Shown here: positions 1-5,961 of the stretch, one piece after another
Layout of the letters: each line of letters starts with the position of its first letter
How positions within the stretch are numbered: position 1 is the stretch's first letter
Assembly (NCBI RefSeq): GCF_046484155.1
Contig: NZ_JAWOBT010000121.1
Span: 1 to 10,508, forward strand
DNA: 10,508 bases
Source: Alkalibacterium sp046484155
GTDB lineage: Bacteria > Bacillota > Bacilli > Lactobacillales > Carnobacteriaceae_A
Reading direction: 5' to 3'
Notes under the pieces: model-generated
Databases searched by the model: none
Told to the model about the DNA's origin: nothing
The model's input: the letters and a program-made list of their open reading frames with translations, nothing else
Translations under genes and position numbers: made by a program

Positions 1-186
1 ACTTGGCTTCGGGTAGCCGGAGGGCATGCGATGACCGATTGCGTGCCCTTTAGCTCGGCTTCGGATAACCGGAGGGCATGCGATGACCAATTGCGTGCCA
101 TTCAGCTCGGCTTCGGATAGCCGGAGGGCACGCATTACCCGATTGCGTGCCCTTCAGCTCGGCTTCGGATAGCCTGGAGGGCATGC
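1..186. repeat. 52-bp tandem repeat array, 3.5 copies, hairpin-forming
   Basis: Units begin with GGCTTCGG at 5, 57, 109 and 161, an exact 52-bp period. The fourth copy breaks off after GGGCATGC near 186, and the array probably continues left of the window. Each unit has two inverted repeats. The short one is GGCT-TCGGAT-AGCC (109-122 in copy C), extendable by CTC/GAG pairing around one bulge. The longer one is GGGCATGCGAT-gaccg-ATTGCGTGCCC (22-48), repeated at 74-100 and 126-152. In copy C, both G-T wobbles of the longer stem become Watson-Crick pairs. No reading frame of note crosses the array. It lies beyond the terminator of the neighbouring operon. Its function is unknown. Confidence 0.9.
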
Positions 187-235
187 AAATACCAACATAA
201 GATTGCAATACTTATATCGAATATGCTCCAAAACG

Positions 236-280
236 AAAAAACGAGTGAGGCTATGATTTCTCATAGCTCACTCGTTTTCT
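236..280 (-). terminator. Intrinsic terminator of the ketone-body operon
   Basis: An inverted repeat has arms AAACGAGTGA (238-247) and TCACTCGTTT (267-276), continued inward by GCTATGA/TCATAGC with one bulged base. Read on the minus strand, the stem is followed by TTTTTTCG. It lies about 30 bases past the permease stop codon, where the five-gene transcript would end. Confidence 0.9.
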
Positions 281-310
281 ATCTGATATTTGATAAAGAA
301 GTCCTGTTTT

Positions 311-1606
311 TTAATATAAGCCCATTGAAGCTAAGATAATAGCGACAACAACAGAAGCAATAGGAATAACAATCGCTACAACAGCGATATCCATATAACT
401 ATCTTTGTGAGTCAACCCTGTGATCGTGAGTAAGGTCAATACCGCACCGTTATGTGGTAGAACATCCAGACCACCCGATGAGATAGAAGCTACTCTATGG
501 AATGCTTCAGGAGAGATACCTGATGTTTGTGACAAGTTATAATACTGTTCACCAAGTGCTTCTAAGGCAATTCCCATACCACCTGAAGCTGAACCTGTTG
601 CACCAGCAAGCAAGTTGATCGCTACTGATAGTGAAACAAGTGGATTCCCTGGAATAGACATTAAACCAGAAGTTAAAATGGCAAAGCCTGGAACAGCCTG
701 TACCGTTGTACCAAAACCAACCGCCGCACTGGTATTCAAGATAGCCGTAACGGATCCTTTTGCACCCGCATTAACAGAACTCGTCACACCAATGCTTCTA
801 ATTCTTGGTAAGCTTAAAAGCAGAATAAGTATAATACCCGCCATCAATGAGACGACAATGTTCCATTCCAATATATTCAACGTAATTAAAACGGATAGAA
901 GTGGAATCAATGATAAAAATACGTTAGGGACTGCATCTGATACTTCAACAACTGTGTTGTCTTTTGGTTCGTCAAAAAGTTCACCTTTATTGATCAACTG
1001 TTTCTGTCTCCACATCAAGTAGAAATAACCACCGATCGCCATAACTAAAGCTGCGGCAATACCCATGATAGGTGCGGCAGTTGGCGATGTGAAGAAATAA
1101 GGTATAGGAATCAGGTTCTGAATTTGTGGTGTTCCTGGTAAAGCTGTCATTGTAAAGGTAAACGCACCTAAAGCAATGGTTGCCGGTATCAAACGTCTTG
1201 GCAGATTGGCTTCTCTAAATAAAGATAAGGCCAGTGGATAAACCGCAAATACCACAACGAATAAACTGATCCCGCCATACGTCAGTACAGCAGCAGATAT
1301 GAACACGCCTAGTATCGCTCTTTTTTCTCCTAATAATTGAGAAAGCGTTAAAGCGATCGAACGTGCCATGCCTGTATCTTCCATCAATTTACCAAAGATG
1401 GAACTAAGCATGAATACTGGGAACCATGTCTGCAGGAACCCGACAAGTCCAGACATATAAACGCCCGTGTATGCTTCTAGTAAATTAAGACCGCCTGTCC
1501 ATGCAACGAACCCGGCAGCAAGTGGGGCAACCCAAATAATTGAATAGCCCATATAGGCTAAGCCCATCAATATAAATAACCCAATAATAATACCTAATAC
1601 TTCCAC
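311..1606 (-). CDS. GntP-family permease, probable 3-hydroxybutyrate/acetoacetate transporter
   Basis: Integral membrane transporter of about 431 residues, very hydrophobic throughout, with roughly a dozen membrane segments broken by a charged cytoplasmic loop near residues 200-225. Sequence character and length fit the GntP gluconate/organic-acid permease family. Its place as last gene after thl, a CoA-transferase pair and a 3-hydroxybutyrate dehydrogenase parallels Bacillus subtilis yxjC beside scoA-scoB-yxjF, so the likely substrate is 3-hydroxybutyrate or acetoacetate (inferred from context). Start choice: an in-frame GTG at 1615 overlaps the GAGGAG ribosome binding site (1615-1620) and cannot use it. 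The GTG at 1606 lies 8 bases after that site and is preferred. Uptake or proton-coupled export are both possible. It is separated from bdh by 145 bases containing hairpins, so its expression may be tuned separately from the enzymes. Confidence 0.85.
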   Translation of the reverse strand: MEVLGIIIGLFILMGLAYMGYSIIWVAPLAAGFVAWTGGLNLLEAYTGVYMSGLVGFLQTWFPVFMLSSIFGKLMEDTGMARSIALTLSQLLGEKRAILGVFISAAVLTYGGISLFVVVFAVYPLALSLFREANLPRRLIPATIALGAFTFTMTALPGTPQIQNLIPIPYFFTSPTAAPIMGIAAALVMAIGGYFYLMWRQKQLINKGELFDEPKDNTVVEVSDAVPNVFLSLIPLLSVLITLNILEWNIVVSLMAGIILILLLSLPRIRSIGVTSSVNAGAKGSVTAILNTSAAVGFGTTVQAVPGFAILTSGLMSIPGNPLVSLSVAINLLAGATGSASGGMGIALEALGEQYYNLSQTSGISPEAFHRVASISSGGLDVLPHNGAVLTLLTITGLTHKDSYMDIAVVAIVIPIASVVVAIILASMGLY

Positions 1607-1614
1607 TTTTTTCA

Positions 1615-1620
1615 CTCCTC
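1615..1620 (-). promoter_or_regulatory. Ribosome binding site deciding the permease start
   Basis: GAGGAG on the minus strand. It lies 8 bases upstream of the GTG at 1606 but overlaps the GTG at 1615, so the shorter protein (431 residues) is favoured. Confidence 0.7.
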
Positions 1621-1650
1621 TTATCTAATCGAACTTCATTTTAATACTGC

Positions 1651-1667
1651 AGGCATTCCCTATGCCT
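1651..1667. repeat. Short perfect inverted repeat upstream of the permease gene
   Basis: AGGCAT-TCCCT-ATGCCT has 6-bp perfect arms with a 5-base loop. It sits between the larger hairpin at 1689-1736 and the permease ribosome binding site. It could be an operator or an RNA hairpin in the permease leader; nothing in the sequence decides which. Confidence 0.5.
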
Positions 1668-1688
1668 TTTGACCTTACAGTTATTAAT

Positions 1689-1736
1689 AAGGAAACAGCG
1701 GTAGAAACAGACTTTATCTGTCTCTACCGTTTCCTT
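1689..1736 (-). terminator. Intercistronic hairpin between bdh and the permease gene, possible attenuator
   Basis: A long stem pairs GGAAAC plus CGGTAGA and ACAGA (1691-1711) with TCTGT, TCTACCG and TTTCC (1718-1735). It has a small bulge and one A/G mismatch. On the minus strand the stem is followed by TTATTAATAA, a weak U tract, so partial termination or 3'-end protection of the upstream mRNA is more likely than full stop. No convincing promoter lies between it and the permease gene. Confidence 0.6.
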
Positions 1737-1751
1737 TCCCTTATTTGAAAA

Positions 1752-2528
1752 TTATTGAACGGTGTAGCCACCATCAAGCACTGATGCCTGACCAGTTATG
1801 CCTTTAGCATCGTCACTTGCCAAGAATAAAGCTAAGTGTGCAATTTCAGATACATCAAGCAAACGTTTTTGAGGTACTAATGGATAGATAACATCTTCCA
1901 GCACACTTTCCAAAGGAACGTTTCGGGTTTCAGCCAAGTCGCTCAACTGTCCACGAACGAGTGGTGTGTCGACATAACCCGGGCAGATAGCGTTAACTGT
2001 AATGCCGTATTCAGCCGCTTCTAAAGCTGTTACTTTAGTCAAACCGATAACGCCGTGTTTCGCACTGTTGTAAGCTGATTTTCCGGCAAATCCGATCAAC
2101 CCGTTGATTGAAGCCATATTCAAGATGCGTCCGAATTTTTGTTTTTTCATGATCGGCATCGCATGTTTAATTGCCATGAACGGTGCAGTCAGCATGACTT
2201 TGATCATGAATTCGAATTTTTCTGTAGGGAAATCTTCAATTGGTGAAACGTGTTGTAAACCGGCATTGTTAAGTAAAACATCTAACCGACCATATTTTTC
2301 GAGCGTTTGATCAAACGCATTTTTGATATCTTCTTCTTTCGTTACATCAACTTTGATGCCTATGCAGTCTTTTCCTTGAGCCTGTAATTCTTTTGTTACT
2401 TCATTGAGTTTTTCTTCGTTGACGTCAGTGAAGACGACTTTGGCACCTTTTTCTAAAAATTCCAAACCGATTGCATGTCCGATTCCGCTTGCTGCACCTG
2501 TAATGAAAACAACTTTTCCTTGTACCAT
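1752..2528 (-). CDS. bdh: 3-hydroxybutyrate dehydrogenase, short-chain dehydrogenase/reductase
   Basis: Cytosolic NAD(H)-dependent interconversion of (R)-3-hydroxybutyrate and acetoacetate. The 258-residue length is typical of classical SDRs. Visible motifs are the nucleotide-binding TGAASGIG (10-17), acidic D35 at the end of the second strand (favouring NAD over NADP), NNAG (87-90), catalytic S140, and Y153-x3-K157 in YNSAK. The C-terminal substrate region includes PGYVDTPLVRGQ. It resembles Bacillus YxjF-type 3-hydroxybutyrate dehydrogenases as I recall them. The Asn usually found in the SDR catalytic tetrad appears replaced by Met112 (KVMLTAP). The start ATG is preceded by GGAGG at 8 bases. 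It lies 27 bases downstream of atoA and is clearly in the same operon. The family is well supported; substrate identity comes from similarity plus context. Confidence 0.88.
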   Translation of the reverse strand: MVQGKVVFITGAASGIGHAIGLEFLEKGAKVVFTDVNEEKLNEVTKELQAQGKDCIGIKVDVTKEEDIKNAFDQTLEKYGRLDVLLNNAGLQHVSPIEDFPTEKFEFMIKVMLTAPFMAIKHAMPIMKKQKFGRILNMASINGLIGFAGKSAYNSAKHGVIGLTKVTALEAAEYGITVNAICPGYVDTPLVRGQLSDLAETRNVPLESVLEDVIYPLVPQKRLLDVSEIAHLALFLASDDAKGITGQASVLDGGYTVQ

Positions 2529-2555
2529 AATTTATTCCTCCATTTATATTATTTT

Positions 2556-3215
2556 TTATATTTCCATTTTTCTTAGTTCTTTGTCTACGTAAAGTTTTGC
2601 ACCCGTAGCTTCCTGTACTTCTTCGACAGTAAATTCCGGATTGATTTCAGTTAAAAGCAGTCCTTCAGTCGTTACTTTGATTACGCCCATTTCAGTGATG
2701 ATACTATCCACTGCCCCTAATGCTGTGAGCGGTAAGTTACACTCTTCCAAAATCTTATGTCTTCCTTTGGCAGTGTGTTCCATAGCAACGATAACTTTTT
2801 TAGCTCCACTGAGCAGATCCATTGCGCCACCCATACCAGGAACCATTTTTCCGGGAATCATATAGTTCGCAATATTTCCTTTTTCATCCACTTGCAAGGC
2901 ACCTAACACAGTCAGATCAACGTGTCCGCCACGAATAATTCCAAATGAAACAGATGAGTCAAAGAATGCACCGCCCGGTCTGATCGTAACAGGCATGCCG
3001 CCTGCATTGACGATGTTGGGATCCAGATTCTCTTCAGTCGGTGTTAAACCCAATCCGACAAACCCATTTTCAGACTGGAAGATGACTTCGATACCTTCAG
3101 GGACATAGTTCGCTACTTTCGTTGGCAAGCCAATACCCAGGTTGACAACTAAGCCGTGTTCCAGTTCTTTTGCTACACGTTTTGCAATAAACTCCTGCAT
3201 TTCTAATTTATCCAT
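2556..3215 (-). CDS. atoA: Acetoacetate/acetate CoA-transferase, beta subunit (AtoA-like)
   Basis: Beta subunit (219 residues) of a family I CoA-transferase, which moves CoA between acyl-CoA and acetoacetate through a glutamyl-CoA thioester. The hallmark QSENG motif is at 47-51, with E49 the expected catalytic glutamate. Further family blocks are NLGIGLPT (25-32), IRGGH, LGALQVDE and PGKMVPGMGGAMDL. The wording of these blocks is closest to AtoA/CtfB. An in-frame extension to 3305 exists, but it runs inside atoD. The ATG at 3215 has GGAGG 8 bases upstream and matches the family N-terminus, so it is chosen. The first 8 bases overlap the end of atoD, implying translational coupling of the two subunits. 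Succinyl-CoA:3-oxoacid transferase (ScoB) is the alternative; the fold and reaction class are secure. Confidence 0.9.
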   Translation of the reverse strand: MDKLEMQEFIAKRVAKELEHGLVVNLGIGLPTKVANYVPEGIEVIFQSENGFVGLGLTPTEENLDPNIVNAGGMPVTIRPGGAFFDSSVSFGIIRGGHVDLTVLGALQVDEKGNIANYMIPGKMVPGMGGAMDLLSGAKKVIVAMEHTAKGRHKILEECNLPLTALGAVDSIITEMGVIKVTTEGLLLTEINPEFTVEEVQEATGAKLYVDKELRKMEI

Positions 3216-3870
3216 TGATTGCGCCTCCATCCACGACATGATTGACAAATACGCCGGGCGTATGCACAAAGTTCGGATCGATCTCACCGTTTTCAACCAC
3301 TTCATCCGCTTCGACGATCGTCACATCCGCTGCTGCAGTCATGACATTATTAAAGTTGTTTGTTGATCCTTTATACACCAGATTCCCGTTTCGGTCCGCT
3401 TTCGCTGCGTGAATGAGTGCAAAATCCGCTTTCAATGGTGTTTCAAGTAAATATTCCTCACCATCAACGGTGATTCTCTGCTTCCCATCTTCAACCAATG
3501 TTCCTAAGCCAGTCTTTGTTAAAATGCCACCCAAACCATACCCACCGGCGCGAATACGTTCGACCAGTGTGCCTTGAGGAACGAGTTCAACCTCTGTTTC
3601 CCCTTCGTTCATCTGACGCCCTGTTTCTTTATTTGTTCCAATATGGGAAGCATATAATTTTTTCACTAATTTTCTAGCAATCAGTTTGCCTGATCCGGTT
3701 GTCACCAAGCCAGTATCTGTACTGATCAAGATGATATCCTTGACTCCTTTTTCGATCAGAGCATCAATCAGTTTTTCTGGAGCACCATTGGCCATGAAGC
3801 CACCGATCATTAGTGTATCGCCATCTCTGATATCTTTGATTGCTTCTTTAATTCCTATAACCTTATCCAT
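3208..3870 (-). CDS. atoD: Acetoacetate/acetate CoA-transferase, alpha subunit (AtoD-like)
   Basis: Alpha subunit (220 residues) partnering the downstream beta subunit. The CoA-transferase signature DGDTLMIGGFMANGAP spans 16-31 (GGF plus GxP). Further conserved blocks are ASHIGTN-KETGRQM, LVPQGTLVERIRAGG and GLGGILTKTGLGT. The ASHIGTN-type block resembles E. coli AtoD and clostridial CtfA; Bacillus ScoA and mitochondrial SCOT carry a SYVGEN-type block there. Acetyl-CoA or butyryl-CoA is therefore a likelier CoA partner than succinyl-CoA (inference from recalled family sequences). AGGAGG lies 6 bases before the ATG and overlaps the TAG stop of the thiolase gene, which ends only 10 bases upstream. 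This ties its translation to thl. Confidence 0.9.
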   Translation of the reverse strand: MDKVIGIKEAIKDIRDGDTLMIGGFMANGAPEKLIDALIEKGVKDIILISTDTGLVTTGSGKLIARKLVKKLYASHIGTNKETGRQMNEGETEVELVPQGTLVERIRAGGYGLGGILTKTGLGTLVEDGKQRITVDGEEYLLETPLKADFALIHAAKADRNGNLVYKGSTNNFNNVMTAAADVTIVEADEVVENGEIDPNFVHTPGVFVNHVVDGGAING

Positions 3871-3880
3871 CCTTATCCTC

Positions 3881-5059
3881 CTATCTTTCTACTGTAACGG
3901 CAATACCTTGTCCGCCGCCAATACATAATGTTGCGAGACCTTTTTTAGAATCTCTCTTAAGCATTTCGTGAATCAGTGTGACCAGGATACGTGCGCCACT
4001 AGCCCCGATTGGATGACCTAAAGCAATCGCTCCACCGTTGACGTTAACGATGTCTGTATTCAATTTCAGGTCTTTAACAACGCTTAATGACTGAGCCGCA
4101 AAGGCTTCGTTCGCTTCGATCAAATCTAAATCTTCAACAGTTAAATTCGCCTTTTTCAATACTTTTTGAGTAGCAGGAATCGGTCCACATCCCATGATCG
4201 TCGGGCTCACTCCGGCGCTTGCATAAGCGGTTAAAGTCACAAGTGGTTTCATGCCTAACTCATCTGCTTTTTCCTTGCTCATCAAGATCAACGCAGCTGC
4301 ACCGTCATTTATCCCCGACGCATTGCCCGCTGTCACAGAACCGTCTTTTTTGAATGCCGGACGCATTTTTTCTAGTTTTTCATATGTCATGCCGAATCTT
4401 GGAAATTCGTCTGTGTCCACGATGACGGGCTCTCCGCGACGCTGCGGTACCGCAACAGGAATAATTTCATCTTTGAATTTGCCCGCTTTGATTGCTGCTT
4501 CTGCTCTGTTTTGACTGGTCAGAGAGAAATTGTCCTGCTCTTCTCGTGTGAATCCGTACTTATCATTGATGTTTTCAGCTGTGATACCCATATGATAATC
4601 GTTAAAGGTATCGACCAAGCCGTCTTTGAGCATTGTATCGACGACTTTCATGTCACCCATACGTTTGCCCCAGCGTGCGTCTTCAATGACGTGAGCCGCA
4701 TTACTCATGCTTTCGGTTCCGCCTGCAATAATGACGTCCGCATCGCCTACCATGATCGCTTGAGCTGCAAGAGCAACCGCTTTAAGTCCTGAGCCGCATA
4801 ATTTATTTAAGGCAAACGACGGCACTTCTTCCGGAATCCCAGAATAGATGGCGACTTGTCTTGCGACGTTCTGGCCTAATCCCGCACTTAAAACGTTTCC
4901 GAAGATCAACTCGTCTACCTGACTCGGATCAAGTTTAGCTCTCTCCATGACACCTTTTACAACGGTCACGCCTAAATCTACTGCTGAAACACCCTTCAAT
5001 GTTCCTCCGTGAGATCCAATCGGTGTTCGTGCTGCTTCGACAATAACAACTTCTCTCAT
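3881..5059 (-). CDS. thl: Acetyl-CoA acetyltransferase (thiolase II)
   Basis: Cytosolic reversible conversion of acetoacetyl-CoA plus CoA into two acetyl-CoA. The 392-residue length is normal for biosynthetic-type thiolases. The nucleophilic Cys88 lies in LNKLCGSG, catalytic His349 in ALGHPIGASGAR, and the second Cys379 in LCIGGGQG. NEAFA, another thiolase block, and GNASGINDGAA are also present. First gene of the operon: ATG at 5059 preceded by AGGAGG with a 6-base spacer. In the catabolic direction it completes 3-hydroxybutyrate degradation; in the other it starts 3-hydroxybutyrate formation from acetyl-CoA. A thl/atoB role is assigned over a fatty-acid beta-oxidation thiolase because no other beta-oxidation gene is nearby. 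Confidence 0.93.
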   Translation of the reverse strand: MREVVIVEAARTPIGSHGGTLKGVSAVDLGVTVVKGVMERAKLDPSQVDELIFGNVLSAGLGQNVARQVAIYSGIPEEVPSFALNKLCGSGLKAVALAAQAIMVGDADVIIAGGTESMSNAAHVIEDARWGKRMGDMKVVDTMLKDGLVDTFNDYHMGITAENINDKYGFTREEQDNFSLTSQNRAEAAIKAGKFKDEIIPVAVPQRRGEPVIVDTDEFPRFGMTYEKLEKMRPAFKKDGSVTAGNASGINDGAAALILMSKEKADELGMKPLVTLTAYASAGVSPTIMGCGPIPATQKVLKKANLTVEDLDLIEANEAFAAQSLSVVKDLKLNTDIVNVNGGAIALGHPIGASGARILVTLIHEMLKRDSKKGLATLCIGGGQGIAVTVER

Positions 5060-5118
5060 GCTACGCCTCCTATAATATTTTATAATCTAATTGTGGGTGA
5101 TAAACATTAGCTCTGTTA

Positions 5119-5148
5119 TTTATAAACCTTTATGGTAATCGCTTACAA
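5119..5148 (-). promoter_or_regulatory. Putative sigma-A promoter of the ketone-body operon
   Basis: On the minus strand, -35 TTGTAA (5148-5143, 4/6), an 18-base spacer and -10 TATAAA (5124-5119, 5/6). Start of transcription would be near 5112, about 50 bases before the thiolase ATG. The -35 element lies inside the cre box described separately. Confidence 0.55.
5134..5147 (-). promoter_or_regulatory. Putative CcpA-binding cre box of the ketone-body operon
   Basis: Minus strand TGTAAGCGATTACC matches TGWAANCGNTNWCA at 13 of 14 positions (last base C instead of A). It overlaps the -35 of the proposed promoter, a position that would give glucose repression. A weaker cre-like sequence, TGTAAACGGTTTAT (12/14), lies at 5220-5233. 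Confidence 0.6.
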
Positions 5149-5202
5149 GACAATCATATAGGCTTATTCAATAGAAGTCTAACTGTTTATTTTTATAGCT
5201 AG

Positions 5203-5219
5203 TATAAGACTACCTTATA
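5203..5219. promoter_or_regulatory. Palindrome TATAAG-ACTAC-CTTATA, possible operator
   Basis: Perfect 6-bp arms with a 5-base centre, 55 bases upstream of the proposed -35 of the thiolase operon. Position and symmetry suit a dimeric regulator. No regulator gene is in the window to pair with it. Confidence 0.35.
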
Positions 5220-5232
5220 TGTAAACGGTTTA

Positions 5233-5246
5233 TTTATCCGGATAAA
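5233..5246. promoter_or_regulatory. 14-bp perfect palindrome TTTATCCGGATAAA
   Basis: An uninterrupted palindrome abutting the terminator of the cupin gene and 11 bases from another palindrome, TAAAC-G-GTTTA (5222-5232). It could be an operator for the thiolase operon or chance symmetry next to the terminator A tract. Confidence 0.35.
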
Positions 5247-5281
5247 AAAGGTACCGAAGCATCAGCTTCAGTACCTTTTTA
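5244..5281. terminator. Intrinsic terminator after the cupin gene
   Basis: The stem GGTACCGAAGC (5249-5260 area) pairs with GCTTCAGTACC (5265-5275) with one mismatch, flanked by A and T runs of six or so. On the minus strand it begins about five bases past the cupin stop and ends in CCTTTTTTATCC. This isolates the cupin gene from the thiolase operon. The symmetric flanks would also work on the plus strand. Confidence 0.9.
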
Positions 5282-5284
5282 CAA

Positions 5285-5791
5285 CTACAATTCCCAGTAT
5301 CTATGCACCGGACCTTCAAACTTCGTCACAGGATCTGTGACCGGGACCAAGACATCGTAACTTCTTTTCTGAACTTTATCATAATCCGGTGCCTCACCGT
5401 ACTGCATGTCGGGTTCCATGCCATTGGGGTAGGCCCCCACCACTTTGAAATCATCTGTGGAACTTGTCAGCTTATGCGCCACCCCTGCCGGTAAGAGCAC
5501 GACATCTCCTTTACTTAAAGGATATTCATCCTTGTCCGGACCACCCAGTTGAACTGTCCCTCTTCCAGCTATGCAGCCCAACACTTCGTGGGTGTTCGAG
5601 TGGAAATGGTGATAAGCATAAATACCATTTACCCAGCCGTTACTGTAGCCATTGTCACTGAAGAATGTTTTCACACTTTCAGCAGGATCAGACCGCTCAA
5701 GCACGTCATCTAAGGCATGAGGATAATACAGGACTGGCAGTGGATGATTTGGGAATGGCGGATTCTCTGCTATTCTATACGTTTTTATCAT
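5285..5791 (-). CDS. YjlB-like cupin-domain protein
   Basis: Single-domain cupin of 168 residues. Cupin motif 1 is HHFHSNTHE (61-69), with H62, H64 and E69 as likely metal ligands. Motif 2 is GDVVLLPAGVAH (95-106), with H106 as the fourth ligand. The N-terminal LPVLYYP and overall layout recall the uncharacterised YjlB family of Bacillus. A metal-dependent enzyme or small-molecule sensor acting in the cytosol is possible; the substrate is unknown. An upstream in-frame ATG at 5815 exists. The ATG at 5791 has AAGGAGG 7 bases upstream and is chosen. Monocistronic: terminator immediately after, divergent gene before. A cre-like box and repeats in the upstream region suggest catabolite control. 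Confidence 0.82.
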   Translation of the reverse strand: MIKTYRIAENPPFPNHPLPVLYYPHALDDVLERSDPAESVKTFFSDNGYSNGWVNGIYAYHHFHSNTHEVLGCIAGRGTVQLGGPDKDEYPLSKGDVVLLPAGVAHKLTSSTDDFKVVGAYPNGMEPDMQYGEAPDYDKVQKRSYDVLVPVTDPVTKFEGPVHRYWEL

Positions 5792-5828
5792 TAAAACCCC
5801 TCCTTGAAAAATCATTACACCACTAGTT

Positions 5829-5842
5829 TGTCACCGCTTTGA
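5829..5842 (-). promoter_or_regulatory. cre-like box upstream of the cupin gene
   Basis: Minus strand TCAAAGCGGTGACA matches TGWAANCGNTNWCA at 13 of 14 positions (C for G at position 2). It sits 38 bases before the cupin ATG. A possible -10 TGTAAT (5819-5814) lies just downstream of it, but no good -35 is visible, so the promoter itself is uncertain. Confidence 0.45.
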
Positions 5843-5880
5843 TACAACTTCAACTCATAGCGCTTGATATAACTTATCAA
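5839..5880. repeat. Direct and inverted repeats in the cupin/5962 divergent promoter region
   Basis: TTGATACAACTT (5839-5850) and TTGATATAACTT (5864-5875) are 12-base direct repeats with one difference, offset by 25 bases. The second is part of a perfect inverted repeat TTGATA-TAACT-TATCAA (5864-5880). The arrangement looks like a regulator site between the two divergent genes. The TTGAT/ATCAA half-sites recall FNR-type sites, but the spacing does not match the usual four-base gap. Confidence 0.45.
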
Positions 5881-5898
5881 TTAATTTCGATTCATCAA

Positions 5899-5927
5899 TT
5901 GACTAAATAAAGCACTTTCAGTATTCT
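5899..5927 (+). promoter_or_regulatory. Putative promoter of the 5962 gene
   Basis: TTGACT (5899-5904, 5/6), a 17-base spacer and TATTCT (5922-5927, 4/6). Transcription would start near 5934, about 28 bases before the ATG, which has AAGGAG 7 bases upstream. Confidence 0.6.
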
Positions 5928-5961
5928 TGAATTACAGTGATTTTTAAAAAGGAGATTAACT

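Noticed and set aside
1..186. CRISPR array reading of the left-end repeat
   Set aside because: The repeats are directly contiguous 52-bp units with no variable spacers, and no cas gene is present.
615..1022. Plus-strand open frame of 135 codons inside the permease gene
   Set aside because: Antisense shadow of a well-supported membrane protein gene; no ribosome binding site or recognisable protein. The other antisense frames inside thl, atoD, atoA, bdh, the ABC genes and the SMP-30 gene were rejected for the same reason.
3216..3305. N-terminal extension of the beta subunit to an ATG at 3305
   Set aside because: It would lie wholly within the alpha-subunit gene, has no family similarity, and the ATG at 3215 has its own GGAGG.
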